Assembly (NCBI GenBank): GCA_017480425.1
Contig: JAFVAR010000049.1
Span: 1 to 40,638, forward strand
Direction of reading: 5' to 3'
From: a bacterium
GTDB lineage: Bacteria > Cyanobacteriota > Vampirovibrionia > Gastranaerophilales > Gastranaerophilaceae
Length of the DNA stretch: 40,638 nucleotides
The notes beneath the pieces are model-generated. The model searched no databases, was not told where the DNA came from, and saw only the letters and a list, made by a program, of their open reading frames with translations. Of the stretch, positions 8,318 to 17,661 are shown piece after piece; positions within the stretch are counted from its first letter, which is position 1; the number at the start of each line of letters is the position of its first letter. The translations under genes and the position numbers were made by a program.

Positions 8318-9096
8318 TGTTCAATTTGGATGTGTTATTTTCGGTAAGTAATATAATACTTTTTATGGCGATAATAACCAGAATAAGCGGGTTATTTGCA
8401 TCTGCTCCTTTGTTTTCAACATATCCTATTCCACATCAAGCTAAAATTTGGCTGGCTGCATTGATTGCATTTATATTATTTCCGATAGTTCAGTATAATA
8501 CAAATTTTGTTGTGCCAAACTCAGTTCCTGCGCTTACGGTTATTTTGTTTAAAGAATTTTTAATCGGATATGCAATGGGATATTGTGCAAATATAATATT
8601 TGCGGGTATTGAATTAGGTGCAAATATGTTTGCAATTCAGATGGGATTATCAGCAGGACAGGCATTAAATCCTGCATCAGGCGGAAGTTCTCCTGTTATA
8701 ACTCAAGCATATACTTATTTGGCATCAATGTTGTTTATAGTACTTGGTGCACATCAGTGGCTGTTTTCTGCGATATATAACAGTTTTAAAACGATGCCTG
8801 TCGGTTATACATTTACGTTCTCTCCTGAAATTGTAGGTCAGATAGTGACAATCGCCGGACAGGTGTTTAATGTCGGCTTAGGTATTGCGCTTCCTATTTT
8901 TGGGATTCTATTTATAACTGATATTTTGCTGGGTTTTACTTCAAAAATAATGCCTCAGATGAATATCTTTATGGTGTCCATGCCTTTAAAAATATATCTT
9001 GGCTTATTTTTATCATTAGTATTTATGCGTCCGATAGCAGAATATATTGCAGTTCTGATTGAAAGATTTTTGACACAAATAGCTTTAATATTTTGA
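8314..9096 (+). CDS. fliR: Flagellar export gate protein FliR
   Basis: The 260-residue protein has about six membrane helices and completes the FliP5-FliQ4-FliR1 gate. FliR hallmarks include TRISGLFASAPLFS near the N-terminus, FKEFLIGYAMGY in the middle, and the segment IGAL-type GANMFAIQMGLSAG. Its start overlaps the fliQ stop by 4 nt. Confidence 0.93.
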   Translation: MMFNLDVLFSVSNIILFMAIITRISGLFASAPLFSTYPIPHQAKIWLAALIAFILFPIVQYNTNFVVPNSVPALTVILFKEFLIGYAMGYCANIIFAGIELGANMFAIQMGLSAGQALNPASGGSSPVITQAYTYLASMLFIVLGAHQWLFSAIYNSFKTMPVGYTFTFSPEIVGQIVTIAGQVFNVGLGIALPIFGILFITDILLGFTSKIMPQMNIFMVSMPLKIYLGLFLSLVFMRPIAEYIAVLIERFLTQIALIF

Positions 9097-9144
9097 TATA
9101 ATATAATAAAATAAGAAACTGTTAACAAATCAAGGATATATTAA

Positions 9145-10227
9145 ATGGGCAACGAAGCGGCTGAAAAAACAGAAGAAGCCACCGAGCGAAGGCGACAGAA
9201 GGAGCGTGAAAGAGGTAACGTTTCAAGAAGCAAGGATATGGAATCTGCTCTTGTAATGGCAATAAGCATTGCTCTTATGGCGCTATTTGGTAAAAGTATG
9301 GTTAATAATATACAAAATATGCTTCGTTATACATTTACTAATTTAAATCCAAATGAAATAAGTGTAGATAATGTGATGGGAGTTTTATATCCGTATTTTC
9401 AGTATCTTGCGTATATAATACTCCCGTTTTTTGTGCTTCTTGTAATATTTGCAATTTTGATAATAAGGCTTGATGTGGGACATGTTTTTGCTTTGGAAAA
9501 AGTTAAATTTAATCTAGAAAATATTTCTCCGAGAAGGGTTTTACAGAATGCAAAAAGAACCTTTAATCCGTTTGAACCAAGGACTATGGTTGAGTTCGCA
9601 AAATCGATTATTAAAATAGTTGTAGTAGGTGCTTGCGGATTTTCGGCAATAAATTCAAGACGTGCAGATTTGTTTGGGCTCGTTGGATTGGATACTCCGA
9701 TTGCAGTAAGTGTAATTTTATCTATTCTCATGAATATGATTATAAATATGTGTCTTGCAATGCTTGTGTTAGGGTTTATAGATAAGCAGTATCAGCATTA
9801 TGAGTATGAAAAATCCATAAAAATGACTAAGCAGGAAATTAAAGACGAGCAAAAAGATACGGAAGGAGATCCTAAAATAAAATCGAGAATTCGTTCAATA
9901 CAAATGCAGATGGCTCGTCAAAGAATGATGTCATCAGTTCCAGGTGCTGATGTCGTTGTAACAAACCCGACACATTATGCAGTAGCGGTTAAATATGATA
10001 AAACAAAAGCACCTGCACCTATGGTTGTTGCAAAAGGGGTTGACTATCTTGCTTTTGAAATTAGAAAAATTGCTCAAGATAACGGAGTTCCTATTGTTGA
10101 AAACAGACCGGTTGCAAGAGCATTATATAATACTGTTCCTGTAGACGGTGTAATACCGTCTGACTTATATGTTGCTGTTGCTGAAATTCTTGCTTTTGTA
10201 TACAAACAAAAGAACGGTGAAGAATAA
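9145..10227 (+). CDS. flhB: Flagellar export switch protein FlhB
   Basis: FlhB controls the change of substrate from rod/hook to filament proteins in flagellar export. The 360-residue protein starts with a charged stretch (AEKTEEATERRRQKERERGNV) typical of the family, has four membrane helices, and carries the autocleavage site NPTH at residues 274-277 in its cytoplasmic domain (VVVTNPTHYAVAVKYD). Its C-terminal domain has normal length. It lies 48 nt after fliR in the same operon. flhA, flhF and other flagellar genes are not in the window, so they must be elsewhere if the organelle is built. The NPTH site is shared with non-flagellar injectisome proteins (SctU), but the FliP signal peptide and overall sequences favour flagella. 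Confidence 0.94.
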   Translation: MGNEAAEKTEEATERRRQKERERGNVSRSKDMESALVMAISIALMALFGKSMVNNIQNMLRYTFTNLNPNEISVDNVMGVLYPYFQYLAYIILPFFVLLVIFAILIIRLDVGHVFALEKVKFNLENISPRRVLQNAKRTFNPFEPRTMVEFAKSIIKIVVVGACGFSAINSRRADLFGLVGLDTPIAVSVILSILMNMIINMCLAMLVLGFIDKQYQHYEYEKSIKMTKQEIKDEQKDTEGDPKIKSRIRSIQMQMARQRMMSSVPGADVVVTNPTHYAVAVKYDKTKAPAPMVVAKGVDYLAFEIRKIAQDNGVPIVENRPVARALYNTVPVDGVIPSDLYVAVAEILAFVYKQKNGEE

Positions 10228-10296
10228 TTGTAACCTCTCAAAACCGTTTGTGATAAAATTTATGTAAGAAGATACATAATTTGAGGATATGTTACT

Positions 10297-12042
10297 ATGA
10301 AAATGTCAAAAATGTTTGTACAAACTTTGAGGGAATTTCCTTCCGATGCGGAAGTCGTTTCTCATAAAATGCTTGTAAGAGCAGGGTATATAAGAAAATT
10401 GACAATGGGAGTTTATAATTATTTACCTCTTATGTGGAGAGTTATAAGAAAAGTAGAAAATATAATTCGGGAAGAAATGGACAGAGCCGGAGCTCAAGAG
10501 TTATTGATGCCTTTTGTTCAACCAAAAGAACTTTGGGAAGAGTCAGGAAGGTGGGGAGCATACGGTGCGGAACTTATGAGACTTAAGGACCGACATAACA
10601 GAGAAATGTGCCTCGGACCTACTCACGAAGAAATTATTACATCAATTGCACGTGATGTATTAAAATCATACAAACAGTTACCTGTGAATTTGTATCAGAT
10701 TCAGTCAAAATTCAGAGATGAAAGAAGACCTAGATTTGGTCTATTGAGAGGAAGAGAGTTCATTATGAAGGATGCGTATTCCTTTGGCACATCTCAAGAG
10801 GAATTGGATAAAGAATACAAAAATATGTGGAATGCATACACAAGAATATTTAAACGTTGCGGATTGGAAACAAAAGCTGTACAGTCTGATTCCGGCGCCA
10901 TCGGCGGAAGCGTAAGCCATGAATTTATGGTAATAACTGATACTGATGCAGGTGAAAATGACGTATTTTATTGTGATGATTGCAACTATGCAGCAAATTC
11001 AAACCATGCAACTTCTAAGCTGCCTTTTGCAAAAATTTCAGGGGATTGGACAGAGGCAAAAATTGTAGATACTCCAAATACACATTCAATAGAAGAATTG
11101 TGTGAATTTTTAAAGATTCCCGCAACTGTAATTGTTAAATCTCTTGTTTATATTGTTGACAAAAATCCGGTAATAGCAATAATAAGAGCAGACAAGGCAG
11201 TAGAAGAAACAAAACTTATGAATGCTGTAGGCGGAACAGATATTAGAATTGCTACAGCAGAAGAAATCGAAGATATAATGGTTAAGAACGGTTTTGATGC
11301 AGAAAGAGGATTTATCGGACCAAATGGTTTGACAGAGTATAATGGCACTCCGATTCAATTTGTTGCGGATGAAACCGTTAAAGATATGAAAAATTTTGTA
11401 ATTGGAATTAATAAAAAAGATATGCACTTAGTTGGCGGAAATTGGGGTAAGGATGTCGAATTACCGCAAAATATAGCAGATATTCGTCTTGCAGAAGCAG
11501 GGGAATTGTGTCCGAATTGCGGAAAACCGCTAAAGGTTACAAGAGGAATTGAAGTTGGTAATATATTTCAACTCGGAACAAAATATTCAAAGCCGATGAA
11601 TGCAGTATATTTGGATGCGAATGGGAAAACTCAGCCGTATATAATGGGATGTTATGGAATTGGAGTTACAAGAACAGCGGCTGCTGCTGTAGAAGCGCAT
11701 TATGATGAGCACGGAATAAAATGGCCGCTTTCAATAGCTCCATACCATGTTGTTGTAATTCCTGTAAGTACAAAAGATGAACTTCAAATGAAGGTTGCTA
11801 ATGATATTTATAATACTTTAGTTAAACATGGTGTTGAAGCAGTATTAGATGACAGAGATGAAAGAGCCGGTGTAAAATTTAAAGACGCAGATTTAATCGG
11901 ATTTCCGTACAGGATAACAGTAGGTAAGACAATTACCGAAGGACTTGTAGAATTCAAAGTTCGTGAAACGGAAGAACTATCGAATATTAAACCCGAAGAA
12001 GCTGCAGAAATAGTTGTTACTGCTGTAACAAATATGAAATAA
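10297..12042 (+). CDS. proS: Prolyl-tRNA synthetase
   Basis: This 581-residue class II aminoacyl-tRNA synthetase charges tRNA-Pro. Motif 2 region QIQSKFRDERRPRFGLLRGREFIMKDAYSF and motif 3 region GCYGIGVTRTAAAAVEAHYDEHGIKWP are clear. Between them (about 220-400) sits the bacterial-type insertion editing domain, followed by an HHGDPRAG-equivalent segment, and the C-terminal anticodon-binding domain follows (DDRDERAGVKFKDADLIGFPYRI). GAGG lies 11 nt before the ATG. It follows flhB closely, and the shared terminator with the convergent aldolase gene closes the unit. Confidence 0.95.
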   Translation: MKMSKMFVQTLREFPSDAEVVSHKMLVRAGYIRKLTMGVYNYLPLMWRVIRKVENIIREEMDRAGAQELLMPFVQPKELWEESGRWGAYGAELMRLKDRHNREMCLGPTHEEIITSIARDVLKSYKQLPVNLYQIQSKFRDERRPRFGLLRGREFIMKDAYSFGTSQEELDKEYKNMWNAYTRIFKRCGLETKAVQSDSGAIGGSVSHEFMVITDTDAGENDVFYCDDCNYAANSNHATSKLPFAKISGDWTEAKIVDTPNTHSIEELCEFLKIPATVIVKSLVYIVDKNPVIAIIRADKAVEETKLMNAVGGTDIRIATAEEIEDIMVKNGFDAERGFIGPNGLTEYNGTPIQFVADETVKDMKNFVIGINKKDMHLVGGNWGKDVELPQNIADIRLAEAGELCPNCGKPLKVTRGIEVGNIFQLGTKYSKPMNAVYLDANGKTQPYIMGCYGIGVTRTAAAAVEAHYDEHGIKWPLSIAPYHVVVIPVSTKDELQMKVANDIYNTLVKHGVEAVLDDRDERAGVKFKDADLIGFPYRITVGKTITEGLVEFKVRETEELSNIKPEEAAEIVVTAVTNMK

Positions 12043-12063
12043 TTAAAAATATGCAACAGAAAT

Positions 12064-12093
12064 AAAAAACTCCGAAAAACTCGGAGTTTTTTA
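12064..12093. terminator. Bidirectional terminator between proS and the aldolase gene
   Basis: The stem ACTCCGA/TCGGAGT is flanked by an A run on the left and a T run on the right, so it can act on both strands. It lies between two convergent genes. Confidence 0.85.
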
Positions 12094-12720
12094 TTTGCGC
12101 AATCCTAAAATTTCTTTTTCCTGTTTTTTAGAAAGTATTTTGGCTCCGCCAAGTATTTTTGTGTTTAATACAACTTGTGCATATGATTCAGCCAATTCAA
12201 GTTTTAAATATGCATCCTCCATTGTTTTTGAACCGATAACAAAGCCGTGATTTGCCATTAGTACTGCGTCATATTTATCAAAATATTTAACGGTGTTTTC
12301 CACAAGTTCCATAGTAGACGGCAGTGCATATTTAGCAAGCGGAATTCCTCCAAAATAAAAAACATTTTCCGCCATAATGGGTTCAAGCAAATCCTTTCCT
12401 GCTGATGCAAAACTGCTTAAGTAAGGTGCATGAACATGGATTATAAAATTAAATTCAGGACGTTTTTTATAAATTTCTATATGTAAAAATTTTTCGCTTG
12501 AAGGTTTTTTACCTTCTTCCTTTGAAATACCATCGAATCCAGTATAAGTAATTTCTGATTCTTTTAGGTAGCCATTAGCGGAACCTGAGGTTGTAATGAG
12601 CATTCCTTCTTCAAATCTGGCAGAAATATTACCGGAATAGCCCGGGGTATAATTCTTTTCTCCGCATAATTTACCGTATTGAATTATTTTCGATATTAAC
12701 TCTTCTCTGTTATAAGACAT
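12091..12720 (-). CDS. Class II aldolase/adducin family protein
   Basis: This 209-residue protein is a zinc-dependent class II sugar-phosphate aldolase or dehydratase (L-fuculose-phosphate aldolase / methylthioribulose-phosphate dehydratase type). Visible family motifs are GYSGNISAR (28-35), TTSGSANG, SSEKFLH with the catalytic-type glutamate E76, and the metal ligands H95 and H97 (IIHVHAP) and H158 (ANHG). Length is normal. Its start overlaps the end of the OstA/LptD-like gene by 11 nt, so the two are probably co-translated, although no metabolic link is evident. The exact substrate cannot be decided. Confidence 0.85.
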   Translation of the reverse strand: MSYNREELISKIIQYGKLCGEKNYTPGYSGNISARFEEGMLITTSGSANGYLKESEITYTGFDGISKEEGKKPSSEKFLHIEIYKKRPEFNFIIHVHAPYLSSFASAGKDLLEPIMAENVFYFGGIPLAKYALPSTMELVENTVKYFDKYDAVLMANHGFVIGSKTMEDAYLKLELAESYAQVVLNTKILGGAKILSKKQEKEILGLRK

Positions 12721-14875
12721 CTTCCACCGTTTTAATATCTTCTACGACAGCTCTTTGTAAAACCGGGGCTTTTTCTGAATTTTGGAAGTCAGACTTCTTT
12801 TCTTCTTTTGGCTTTTCATCTTTTTGAGCTTTTTTATCTTGTTTTATTTCTAATTTGTCGTAACTTACCTTTGTTCCTTTTGCATTCATCATTACTTCAA
12901 AACTGAAGAATGTATTTTCACGAACCGTATCATAGCCCAAGTTAACCTTAAAATCGTCAGGTCCTAAAGAGAAGTAGAACGAGTTTTCTTGGAATGTTCT
13001 GTCATTAGGAGAATCATTAGAAAGATTCATAGAACCAAACCAGCATAGTGTCAAATACTTACAAATTCTAAAATATTCTCTTAAATAAACATTTGACTTT
13101 CCGTATCTGTATGCATCAAATACAGGCATCGGAGTATTATCATCATATACTGATTGGAAGTATCCGATATCTTGCATCCATCTTTTGTATTGCATGTGCA
13201 TTCTCGGTCCGATACGACCTATAATTTGTGTATCTCCTGTTCCGTACAATGCAGCAGATAATTGAGATGCTATATCAAAAGAAAGTGCTGTCTGTTTATC
13301 TTTGTTAATGTGTTTGTATAAATTTTGAGATGCTTCTGCCATGTATCTGGCTCTTGTTGTACCAATTAGGGAACCGCTTAATTTTCTGAAGTGATTATCA
13401 TAATCGGAATCTTGATAATATCCTAAGTCAATTCTGTGTCTAAACGATGACATGCGATCTTTCAGCAAGAACCCTTCACTTGCATATCCTTTATCGTAAA
13501 CCAGTCCTATACCGTATTTTGCACGCCTTCTGCCCAAGAACCATTCATGAAGATAATCATTCATTCCATATTCTAAATACAAATTATCATCCAGGTCTTG
13601 TCTACCATGTATAAGAATTTTACTTGCAGCGGTACCATATGCAGCTTGTGTTGTATTTGTTCCGCTATGAAATCTTCCGACTGCACCAACACCAAAACCG
13701 CTTTTGTAGTTTAACATAGGTATGGCTTTTAATACAGAGCCTTTTGGTAATTCAAATACAAAACCGGGACCGGCATATAAACCTAATCCTCTTAGAGTTC
13801 CTATTTCCCAACAGTTTGTTTCTGCGTAATCGTGATTTTTATTTGTGTAAATCTTAAGTGCAGGAATTTTTAATATTGTATGTTTACCTTTATGAATATT
13901 GGCACGTTTAATACGTATTGTTTCAAGGTCACCTTTTTGAGTTATTTTTAACTCTTTTAAATCTACATAAATAAGCCCTTTTTCCATGTCTTCCGTAATT
14001 GTTTGGTTTTTGGGAAGCAGCATTGATGATGTTTTAGGACCTCTGGATTTTGAACCGAAATTTATAGGAAAATCACCTTCAACTGTTAATTCTCCGTTTT
14101 CTTGAACAATTTTATCTCCGTATACATAACCTTTTTGAGAATGTATAGCAATTGAGCCTGTTTTTGCAGTCGGATTTTCAATCAAGGCATTTTCTTCATT
14201 CATATCTACAAAGATATAGTCACCTGTGATTGTTTGACCGTTTTTGAGGATTCTTACATTTCCTTCAGCTTTAATAGTATTATTCATTCTGTCGTAAGTG
14301 ATGACGTCTGCTTTAACGACAGTACCTTGTTTTACAAATTCAACATTTACGTTTCCTTTGGCATATATGCAGTAATTATTTGTGTCATAATCTACATTCT
14401 CGCAATCCAGAATTATATCTTCAGTATTTTCTGAATCTTGTGCGAAATCTTGCTTACTGTTTTTCCCAAATAAACGTCTTGCTTTTTTATTTTCTTCTAT
14501 TGATTCTTCATCGGCTTCAAATCCGTCAGGCATCATATTTTCATCAAATTCTTCTTTAACTTCTTTTGATGCATATTCTGATGTGTCTGTTTCTGTTTTA
14601 TAAATGCTTGCGTCAGGATTTGTCGGTGCAAACTGAGACATATTATCTTTTCTGGTTTGTACTTTGTCCTGTATCATAAGTCTTGCTTTTTTTAGTGGCG
14701 GAGTAGTTGGTGTTCTTGACAATCCTTTTTCCGGCTTTTTAGATGTTTCCAATGTCGGACTTTGGAAAAATGATTCTCCGGTAAAATCGTTTGAATCGAC
14801 ATATGAATATTCCGCAAATGCTGCATTTGCGATGAATAAAGATGTTATTATTGTTGTAATTAATTTAGTTTTCAA
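12710..14875 (-). CDS. OstA/LptD-like outer-membrane protein
   Basis: This 721-residue protein resembles LptD/OstA, which inserts lipopolysaccharide into the outer leaflet of the outer membrane. Residues 1-22 form a signal peptide (ending NAAFA). Residues about 25-150 are a charged, disordered-looking linker. Residues about 155-275 are the OstA/LptA-like beta-jellyroll with its repeated pattern (DYDTNNYCIYAKGNVNV, YDRMNNTIKAEGNVRI). The remaining about 400 residues alternate aromatic and polar residues as expected for a beta-barrel. It ends in a lysine-rich tail (about 670-721) not usual for a barrel, which normally ends near an aromatic residue. It uses a TTG start with GAAGG upstream. The M23 peptidase gene lies 21 nt upstream in the same direction. 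A general envelope barrel with an OstA domain is the alternative to true LptD. Confidence 0.8.
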   Translation of the reverse strand: MKTKLITTIITSLFIANAAFAEYSYVDSNDFTGESFFQSPTLETSKKPEKGLSRTPTTPPLKKARLMIQDKVQTRKDNMSQFAPTNPDASIYKTETDTSEYASKEVKEEFDENMMPDGFEADEESIEENKKARRLFGKNSKQDFAQDSENTEDIILDCENVDYDTNNYCIYAKGNVNVEFVKQGTVVKADVITYDRMNNTIKAEGNVRILKNGQTITGDYIFVDMNEENALIENPTAKTGSIAIHSQKGYVYGDKIVQENGELTVEGDFPINFGSKSRGPKTSSMLLPKNQTITEDMEKGLIYVDLKELKITQKGDLETIRIKRANIHKGKHTILKIPALKIYTNKNHDYAETNCWEIGTLRGLGLYAGPGFVFELPKGSVLKAIPMLNYKSGFGVGAVGRFHSGTNTTQAAYGTAASKILIHGRQDLDDNLYLEYGMNDYLHEWFLGRRRAKYGIGLVYDKGYASEGFLLKDRMSSFRHRIDLGYYQDSDYDNHFRKLSGSLIGTTRARYMAEASQNLYKHINKDKQTALSFDIASQLSAALYGTGDTQIIGRIGPRMHMQYKRWMQDIGYFQSVYDDNTPMPVFDAYRYGKSNVYLREYFRICKYLTLCWFGSMNLSNDSPNDRTFQENSFYFSLGPDDFKVNLGYDTVRENTFFSFEVMMNAKGTKVSYDKLEIKQDKKAQKDEKPKEEKKSDFQNSEKAPVLQRAVVEDIKTVEDVL

Positions 14876-14896
14876 GGTATTACCTTCTTTTGTTTA

Positions 14897-16027
14897 TTAT
14901 AGTGCTACATAACTTCCAGGGTTATTGGGTTTTCCGTTGACCCTGACTTCAAAATGACAATGAGGGCCTGTGCTATAACCGGTTGTTCCTTCATATCCTA
15001 CAACTTGTCCTTTGGAGACTTGCTGTCCGTTAGAAACTTTAATTGTGCTCATATGAGCATATAGTGTGGATATCGGTTTGCCGTTAACGATACCATGTTC
15101 TATTATGACAACTTTTCCGTATCCACCGTACCATCCGGAGAAAATAACTTTGCCGGAATTAGAAGCGTGTATTGCTCCATAGTTAGGTCCGCCTATATCG
15201 ACACCTGAGTGAAAAGTTCTGCTTCCGAATATCGGGTGTGTTCTGTATCCGAAAGGAGACGTTATTCTTCCCTGAATTGGTTTTATAAATCCTGATGACG
15301 GAGTTGCTGACGCAACCTTATTACTTGGAGCGGTTGCTCTGTTTATATAGTGGCTTAAGTCCTCAGATTGCTTAGCAAGTTCTCTTTCGGCTTTTTCATA
15401 TGCAACTCTGTCATGTTTTAGTTTTTCAATCATGTTTTCATTTTTTGCAATTGCTTGCTGAATGTAACTTTTTTGAGAATTCATTGACGCTACTGATTGC
15501 TCAAGCTTTGCTTTTCTTGATTCAATATTGTTTTTCAAATAAGCCATTTCTTGAGCTTTGGCTCTTGCCTGTGTCATTTTGGAATAATCATCTTTCAGAA
15601 TTATTTTTTGAAAATAAACACGGTCAACAAGCATATTAATGTCTTCTGAAGTTATAAACAATTCAAAAAATGCTTTTCGCTGGGTTTTATATACTTTTCT
15701 TATATGTGCTGCAAGAATGCTGTTAAGGTTATTGTATTCTGCGGATGCTTGTTCATACTGAGCCTGCATACTGACAAGTTCTCTTTCAGCTGATGCAATC
15801 TGGTTTCTTGATTGTTCCAGATTCGTTTTTGCATTTTCAAGCTTTTGTTGATTTTTATATAGTTTTCCCGTCTCTATATTTTCAAGCCATTTAAGGCGAT
15901 TTATTTTTGCTCTGGTTTCTTTCTTTTTTGCCTCAAGACTTTTTGCATTAGATGCATAAGAAACTACACACGAGAGTGTGTTAAATAGCAGTCCTAAAAG
16001 TATTATAACATTTAAGATTCTCTTCAA
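14897..16027 (-). CDS. Secreted M23 peptidase with coiled coil (EnvC/murein hydrolase activator type)
   Basis: This 376-residue exported protein either cuts peptidoglycan cross-links or activates amidases at division. Residues 1-26 are a signal peptide. Residues about 30-225 form long coiled coils as in EnvC. Residues 248-376 are the M23/LytM domain with all metal and catalytic residues present: H273 and D277 (FHSGVDIGG), H325 (YAHMS) and the HxH pair H356/H358 (GPHCHFEV). An intact active site favours true endopeptidase activity; E. coli EnvC has lost these ligands. The start is a TTG preceded by GGAGGGG at good spacing. A 34-residue membrane protein ends 15 nt upstream, likely in the same operon. 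Confidence 0.88.
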   Translation of the reverse strand: MKRILNVIILLGLLFNTLSCVVSYASNAKSLEAKKKETRAKINRLKWLENIETGKLYKNQQKLENAKTNLEQSRNQIASAERELVSMQAQYEQASAEYNNLNSILAAHIRKVYKTQRKAFFELFITSEDINMLVDRVYFQKIILKDDYSKMTQARAKAQEMAYLKNNIESRKAKLEQSVASMNSQKSYIQQAIAKNENMIEKLKHDRVAYEKAERELAKQSEDLSHYINRATAPSNKVASATPSSGFIKPIQGRITSPFGYRTHPIFGSRTFHSGVDIGGPNYGAIHASNSGKVIFSGWYGGYGKVVIIEHGIVNGKPISTLYAHMSTIKVSNGQQVSKGQVVGYEGTTGYSTGPHCHFEVRVNGKPNNPGSYVAL

Positions 16028-16042
16028 GAGCCCCTCCGCAAA

Positions 16043-16147
16043 TTATCGTACTAAAGCCGGTAAAAGCATTAAGCCTGCAGTCCATAAAATAAATGATACA
16101 GCTATAATTCCGACGATAAGTTTTTTGTGTTCTCTAAAAAATTCCAT
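16043..16147 (-). CDS. 34-residue single-helix membrane protein
   Basis: A short frame encodes a basic start (MEFFREHKK) followed by about 20 hydrophobic residues (LIVGIIAVSFILW...) and a final arginine. AAGAGGTGA lies 4-5 nt before the ATG, which strongly supports translation. It lies 15 nt upstream of the M23 peptidase gene in the same direction, so it may help localise or regulate envelope proteins; that role is inferred from position only. The opening resembles the N-terminal anchors of SurA/PpiD-type chaperones, but there is no following domain. Confidence 0.65.
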   Translation of the reverse strand: MEFFREHKKLIVGIIAVSFILWTAGLMLLPALVR

Positions 16148-16216
16148 AGTTCACCTCTTTATAACATCATATTATAAAAATGGTTTAATAGCAATTTTGT
16201 TTAGAGAGAGAAATAT

Positions 16217-16588
16217 TTATTTACAAAAGCTTTTTATAAATTTTGTAACGCTGCTTTTTATGTAGCCTTTTTCATTAAAGTCTAAATCTTTGTACATATA
16301 GCTGAGGCTTTCTGTATATTCTTTGCCGTCAATATTTGCAAAACCCATTATAGCTCTGCTCTTGACTACTGTCTTATATGGAATTAGTCCCCATAGGTAC
16401 TTTTTTACAACTTTACACTCTTTTTTTCCAATGTGTATAGTTATTGTGTCATTGCATTCCCCTACGGCTTTTGCTTTATTATTCCATTTCCTCAGCATTT
16501 TTGCGGATACATCATTAATATTTCCATGAACTTTTAATTTTGCACCAAAAATGGGATTGTCTTTATTTGTTATCGGTTGAATTCGCAT
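16217..16588 (-). CDS. Small protein with N-terminal NPIFGA motif, unrecognised
   Basis: The 123-residue basic protein matches no family I know. It begins MRIQPITNKDNPIFGAKLKV; the F-G-A element near residue 14 recurs in other small proteins of the window. The middle contains alternating beta-strand-like segments (DTITIHIGKKECKVVKKY). No signal peptide or membrane helix is seen. It is flanked by other small unassigned genes on the same strand. Confidence 0.6.
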   Translation of the reverse strand: MRIQPITNKDNPIFGAKLKVHGNINDVSAKMLRKWNNKAKAVGECNDTITIHIGKKECKVVKKYLWGLIPYKTVVKSRAIMGFANIDGKEYTESLSYMYKDLDFNEKGYIKSSVTKFIKSFCK

Positions 16589-16681
16589 TATTTTATCTTT
16601 CTTTATTTAAAACTGCCAGTGTATTAATTCAAGTAAATATTAGCAAAATTTAAATTAAAATGCAATTTTTTTTTGTAAAAT

Positions 16682-16912
16682 TTAACAATAAAAAGTTTTA
16701 TTTATTCCGTTTTCAGCCAAGTAATTTATGTGTTTTTGAAATTCTTCAGACTCTTTTCTTTCAGCTTCTGTGATAAATTTATCAGGTTCGTGAAATGTAT
16801 ATTGAATATTGTTTTTAGCAAGCCAATTAAGAAAAGTCTTAAATTCTTTTGACGTTACATTATTTCTGTTATATGCAATCGGACATGAATCTATAATTTT
16901 TTGAATTTTCAT
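16682..16912 (-). CDS. 76-residue protein with two similar halves, unrecognised
   Basis: The protein opens MKIQKI and contains two related segments: LNWLAKNNIQYTFHEP and INYLAENGINKTFYC. Each looks like a helix then a strand. The central part is charged. There is no strong Shine-Dalgarno, and length is short, so it is a probable but not certain gene. Function is unknown. Confidence 0.5.
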   Translation of the reverse strand: MKIQKIIDSCPIAYNRNNVTSKEFKTFLNWLAKNNIQYTFHEPDKFITEAERKESEEFQKHINYLAENGINKTFYC

Positions 16913-16960
16913 TGTGTGACTTTCTGCTTACTTTTGTACTTTCTATTATGCAAAGTAACA

Positions 16961-17461
16961 TTATAATTTTATATTATCCATACTTGCTCCGTTAAATAAC
17001 ATGCACATCATAATGCTGATAATATTTGCAAAGCATATCCACCAAAATGTACTTTTGAACGATTTTTGCAGTGTTAATTTTATAATTAGCCCTTCTATAG
17101 AAGTATTTATTAAAACAACAAATAAATAGGATAATAACCAGTGGGACCAGTGGAAAGTAGCTCCAAAAGGTGTTATTAATTCAATTAATATTCCTGATAT
17201 AGGAATTAATATTACTCCAAGGATGCAACTGACAAAATTCATCAAAAAATTAGTAAGAAAAGCTTTTAGCCAGTTTAATTCAGTGAAAAATTTGACAAAT
17301 AATAATTCGGCTAAAAATCCTGCTAATATTACTTTTATGCTCAGCATACCGCTTGTTATGTATAAAGAGGGCCATACAATGTCTGCAAAAACAGGTATAC
17401 TACATATGAGCATTAATGAAAAAGTAAGTAAAAATTTTTTTAAATGGCTATGCAGAAACAT
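16961..17461 (-). CDS. Membrane protein with signal-type N-terminus, unrecognised
   Basis: The 166-residue protein begins MFLHSHLKKFLLTFSLMLICSIPVFA-DIVWPSLYI, a signal-peptide-like or anchor segment followed by four or five hydrophobic stretches (GFLAELLFVKFF, FLMNFVSCILGVILIPI, LLSYLFVVLINTSI, ICFANIISIMMCM). A frame from 17524 would add 21 residues, but a good promoter lies inside that extension, so the inner ATG at 17461 is preferred. No Shine-Dalgarno is obvious. Function is unknown. Confidence 0.6.
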   Translation of the reverse strand: MFLHSHLKKFLLTFSLMLICSIPVFADIVWPSLYITSGMLSIKVILAGFLAELLFVKFFTELNWLKAFLTNFLMNFVSCILGVILIPISGILIELITPFGATFHWSHWLLSYLFVVLINTSIEGLIIKLTLQKSFKSTFWWICFANIISIMMCMLFNGASMDNIKL

Positions 17462-17505
17462 TATAATATCAATCCGTATGTTTGGAATATCTGTTTGACA
17501 AGGAA

Positions 17506-17534
17506 ATTGTATCACAAAAAACATTGCCTAACAA
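17506..17534 (-). promoter_or_regulatory. Promoter for the 17461 membrane protein
   Basis: On the minus strand TTGTTA (17529-17534) and TACAAT (17506-17511) are separated by exactly 17 nt. The position excludes the longer start codon at 17524, because transcription would begin downstream of it. Confidence 0.6.
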
Positions 17535-17661
17535 TATTTATAAACGCATAGTTTATATTATGGAGCAGTCCACACAAGAATGCTACAATATGAGAATGGT
17601 GTTAGGTTTAAAGTGTAAATAATTATACCTGTCTGGAATCTTCTAAATATTTTTGCATAAT

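Noticed and set aside
7251..10227. Non-flagellar type III secretion (injectisome) instead of flagellar export
   Set aside because: FliP has the flagellar-type signal peptide, the order fliP-fliQ-fliR-flhB fits flagellar clusters, and no injectisome-specific genes are present.
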